This document shows, in pieces, positions 5,821-6,907 of a stretch of DNA of 6,907 bases. This DNA is from Ruminococcus sp. CAG:488. Lineage in GTDB: Bacteria; Bacillota; Clostridia; Oscillospirales; Acutalibacteraceae. The position numbers and the translations under genes were made by a program. Location of the stretch: NCBI GenBank assembly GCA_000434055.1, contig HF999633.1, positions 9,056 to 15,962 of the forward strand, in the 5' to 3' direction. Under the pieces are notes generated by a model. That model saw nothing but the letters and a program-made list of their open reading frames with translations, was not told the DNA's origin and did not search any database. Each line of letters opens with the position of its first letter. Positions within the stretch are counted from its first letter, which is position 1.

Positions 5821-6907
5821 TTATTTGAACAGCTTACCCAAAGTCTCAATAATGATCTTCAATACATTTACTATAAGCTTTTTGATAAGAGTAAAGAATC
5901 CGGGTCTTTCCAGCGGATTTCCCTTGTCCTCGCGGGTCATCGGTCTTATTGTATCGCCGTTATTTTCCTCTCCCTCATAGATAATGTACTGCGGGTAGTT
6001 TTCGTCACTGAACACCGTCATCGGCTCTCCGTCGTGCCTGAGGAGCTGATAAATAAACGGGCAAAGTATTCTCGGATAACAGTTATGCTTCATGTTTTGT
6101 ATATACCACGTTGAATCCGGGAAAAGCGTTGTTGATGCATCAACGGCAAGATCGGGAGAAATATATTTATCCGTTCCGTTTTGCTTTGCCTGAGCCACGT
6201 AGTCATCGCTGAGCTTTTTGCCGATCGGTGCCGTTGTTGTACCGGGTGCCTGCTGCTCGCAGGTAACAATCATGTCGCTCTGTCTGTCGGCATTGTAAAC
6301 CACAGGATAAAGCTGATAACCGTACTTTGCGATTATAGAAACGTTCACTCCGTCGGCCTTGATATCTTTATATAACGTTGTAAGCTTTGAACCGACTTTT
6401 TCGTGGTAATCATTGATTTTTTTAATCAATCCTGCGTATTCTTCTTCAACACCTTCAAAGATATAATCCCTTGCGCTTTCAAATCTGTCGGCAGAAACCA
6501 TTGACCAGTAACCGGGAGTTGTACCGTAGCAGACTCTCATAACGTCTGGAGTGACATATTTTGCAACCTTAGTTGCTGTTTTATTGAAATAATCCATCGT
6601 CATTCCGAGTCCGTTGAGCTTATTGCTCAGCGTGATAACTTCTTTGAGGAGTGTAAGCGGAAGCGATTCGTCAAGATTCTGATTTGCAAAGAAGTCAACA
6701 GCATCGGCATCAAAATGCATTTCGCCGTTAAAAAGTGAATTCGTGACCTCTGTTCCAAAGCAAATCGGATTATAAAGAACGATGTCGTCAATGTCCTCCC
6801 AGCCGTATTCAACAAGATAAGCAGAAAGGATTGTCGTACCGAGGCACCTTGCAAGAACCTTGATACGTGAATGACCCGTAACCTCTTTGACCGCCTGAAT
6901 GTACTCG
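5821..6907 (-). CDS. Tandem paralogue: alpha/beta-hydrolase-like protein, 5' end cut by window edge
   Basis: The reading frame is open from the right window edge to TAA at 5821, giving 361 visible residues. The Met codon at 6720 is internal and is not the start. By alignment with the downstream copy, about 171 N-terminal residues including the signal peptide lie outside the window. Roughly three quarters of the visible residues are identical by eye. The elbow reads KVLARCLGTTILSAYL with Cys encoded at 6844-6846, so Cys at the nucleophile position is shared and the first elbow Gly is replaced by Ala. The acid candidate QSDMIVTCEQQAPGTTT and His candidate WYIQNMKHNCYP are also kept. The C-terminal helix FFTLIKKLIVNVLKIII-ETLGKLFK is conserved in pattern. 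It is transcribed first and probably in one operon with the downstream copy. The two proteins may act on different substrates or be redundant. Confidence 0.85.
   Translation of the reverse strand, partial: EYIQAVKEVTGHSRIKVLARCLGTTILSAYLVEYGWEDIDDIVLYNPICFGTEVTNSLFNGEMHFDADAVDFFANQNLDESLPLTLLKEVITLSNKLNGLGMTMDYFNKTATKVAKYVTPDVMRVCYGTTPGYWSMVSADRFESARDYIFEGVEEEYAGLIKKINDYHEKVGSKLTTLYKDIKADGVNVSIIAKYGYQLYPVVYNADRQSDMIVTCEQQAPGTTTAPIGKKLSDDYVAQAKQNGTDKYISPDLAVDASTTLFPDSTWYIQNMKHNCYPRILCPFIYQLLRHDGEPMTVFSDENYPQYIIYEGEENNGDTIRPMTREDKGNPLERPGFFTLIKKLIVNVLKIIIETLGKLFK

Larger units (their letters stand above)
4170..6907 (-). repeat. Tandem gene duplication in direct orientation
   Basis: The segment 4170-5258 corresponds to 5821-6906, offset by about 1.65 kb and in the same orientation. 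Protein similarity runs without a gap of note from the elbow region to the C-terminal Lys residues. DNA identity is clearly visible but interrupted, mainly at third codon positions, so this is an old functional duplication and not a recent repeat. The 49-base spacer 5772-5820 contains no obvious terminator or second promoter. Confidence 0.8.

Noticed and set aside
5821..6720. The 299-residue frame starting at the Met codon at 6720 as a complete gene or N-terminally truncated pseudogene
   Set aside because: The frame stays open upstream to the window edge, and the translated upstream part aligns with the paralogue (EYIQAVK...GRCLG-equivalent region), so this is simply a gene cut by the window.
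1..6907. Mobile element, CRISPR array, tRNA or toxin-antitoxin pair
   Set aside because: No transposase, terminal inverted repeats, regularly spaced short repeats, tRNA cloverleaf or small paired genes were seen on either strand.

Overview
The window looks like chromosomal DNA from a low-to-moderate GC Gram-positive gut-type anaerobe of the Clostridia, most likely Oscillospiraceae/Ruminococcaceae. The evidence is clostridial-type 5S rRNA, strong AGGAGG ribosome binding sites, textbook sigma-A promoters with 17-bp spacers, type II lipoprotein signals, and a ZnuA of the clostridial 'HSCH' type. The taxonomic placement is inference from sequence style, not from a search.

Layout. Positions 1-105 carry the 5' part of a 5S rRNA gene (minus strand), cut by the window edge. 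It has its own strong promoter (139-167), an A/T-rich UP-like tract and a small hairpin in the leader. Positions 185-3572 are one tightly packed minus-strand operon. In transcription order it encodes a Fur/Zur-family repressor, a zinc-binding lipoprotein (ZnuA-like), an ABC ATPase (ZnuC-like), an ABC-3 permease (ZnuB-like) and a flavin-reductase-like protein. The first four genes overlap each other and the fifth follows after 21 bases. The operon promoter (-35 at 3637-3642, -10 at 3614-3619) is overlapped by a near-perfect 29-bp palindrome of Fur-box type, which implies autoregulation by the first gene product.

Positions 3719-4120 encode a small lipoprotein of unknown function on the plus strand, divergent from the zinc operon. 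Its promoter is back-to-back with the operon promoter (the two -35 boxes are 6 bp apart). A strong hairpin-plus-T-run terminator (4127-4159) ends it and sits between it and a convergent minus-strand pair.

Positions 4170-6907 hold two tandem, closely related minus-strand genes. They encode large exported proteins with an alpha/beta-hydrolase pattern. The complete copy is 533 aa; the other is cut by the right window edge. Both have Cys where the nucleophile Ser of the G-x-S-x-G elbow is expected (GRCLG and ARCLG). Both keep candidate Asp and His partners, and both end in a conserved amphipathic, Lys-rich helix. These are the most novel-looking genes here.

How it fits together: the zinc operon is a self-contained sense-and-import module (sensor, capture, transport) with an unusual redox passenger. 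The hydrolase-like pair is a separate extracellular or membrane-surface system of unknown substrate. No mobile element, CRISPR array or tRNA was seen, and no gene-free stretch exceeds 300 bases.
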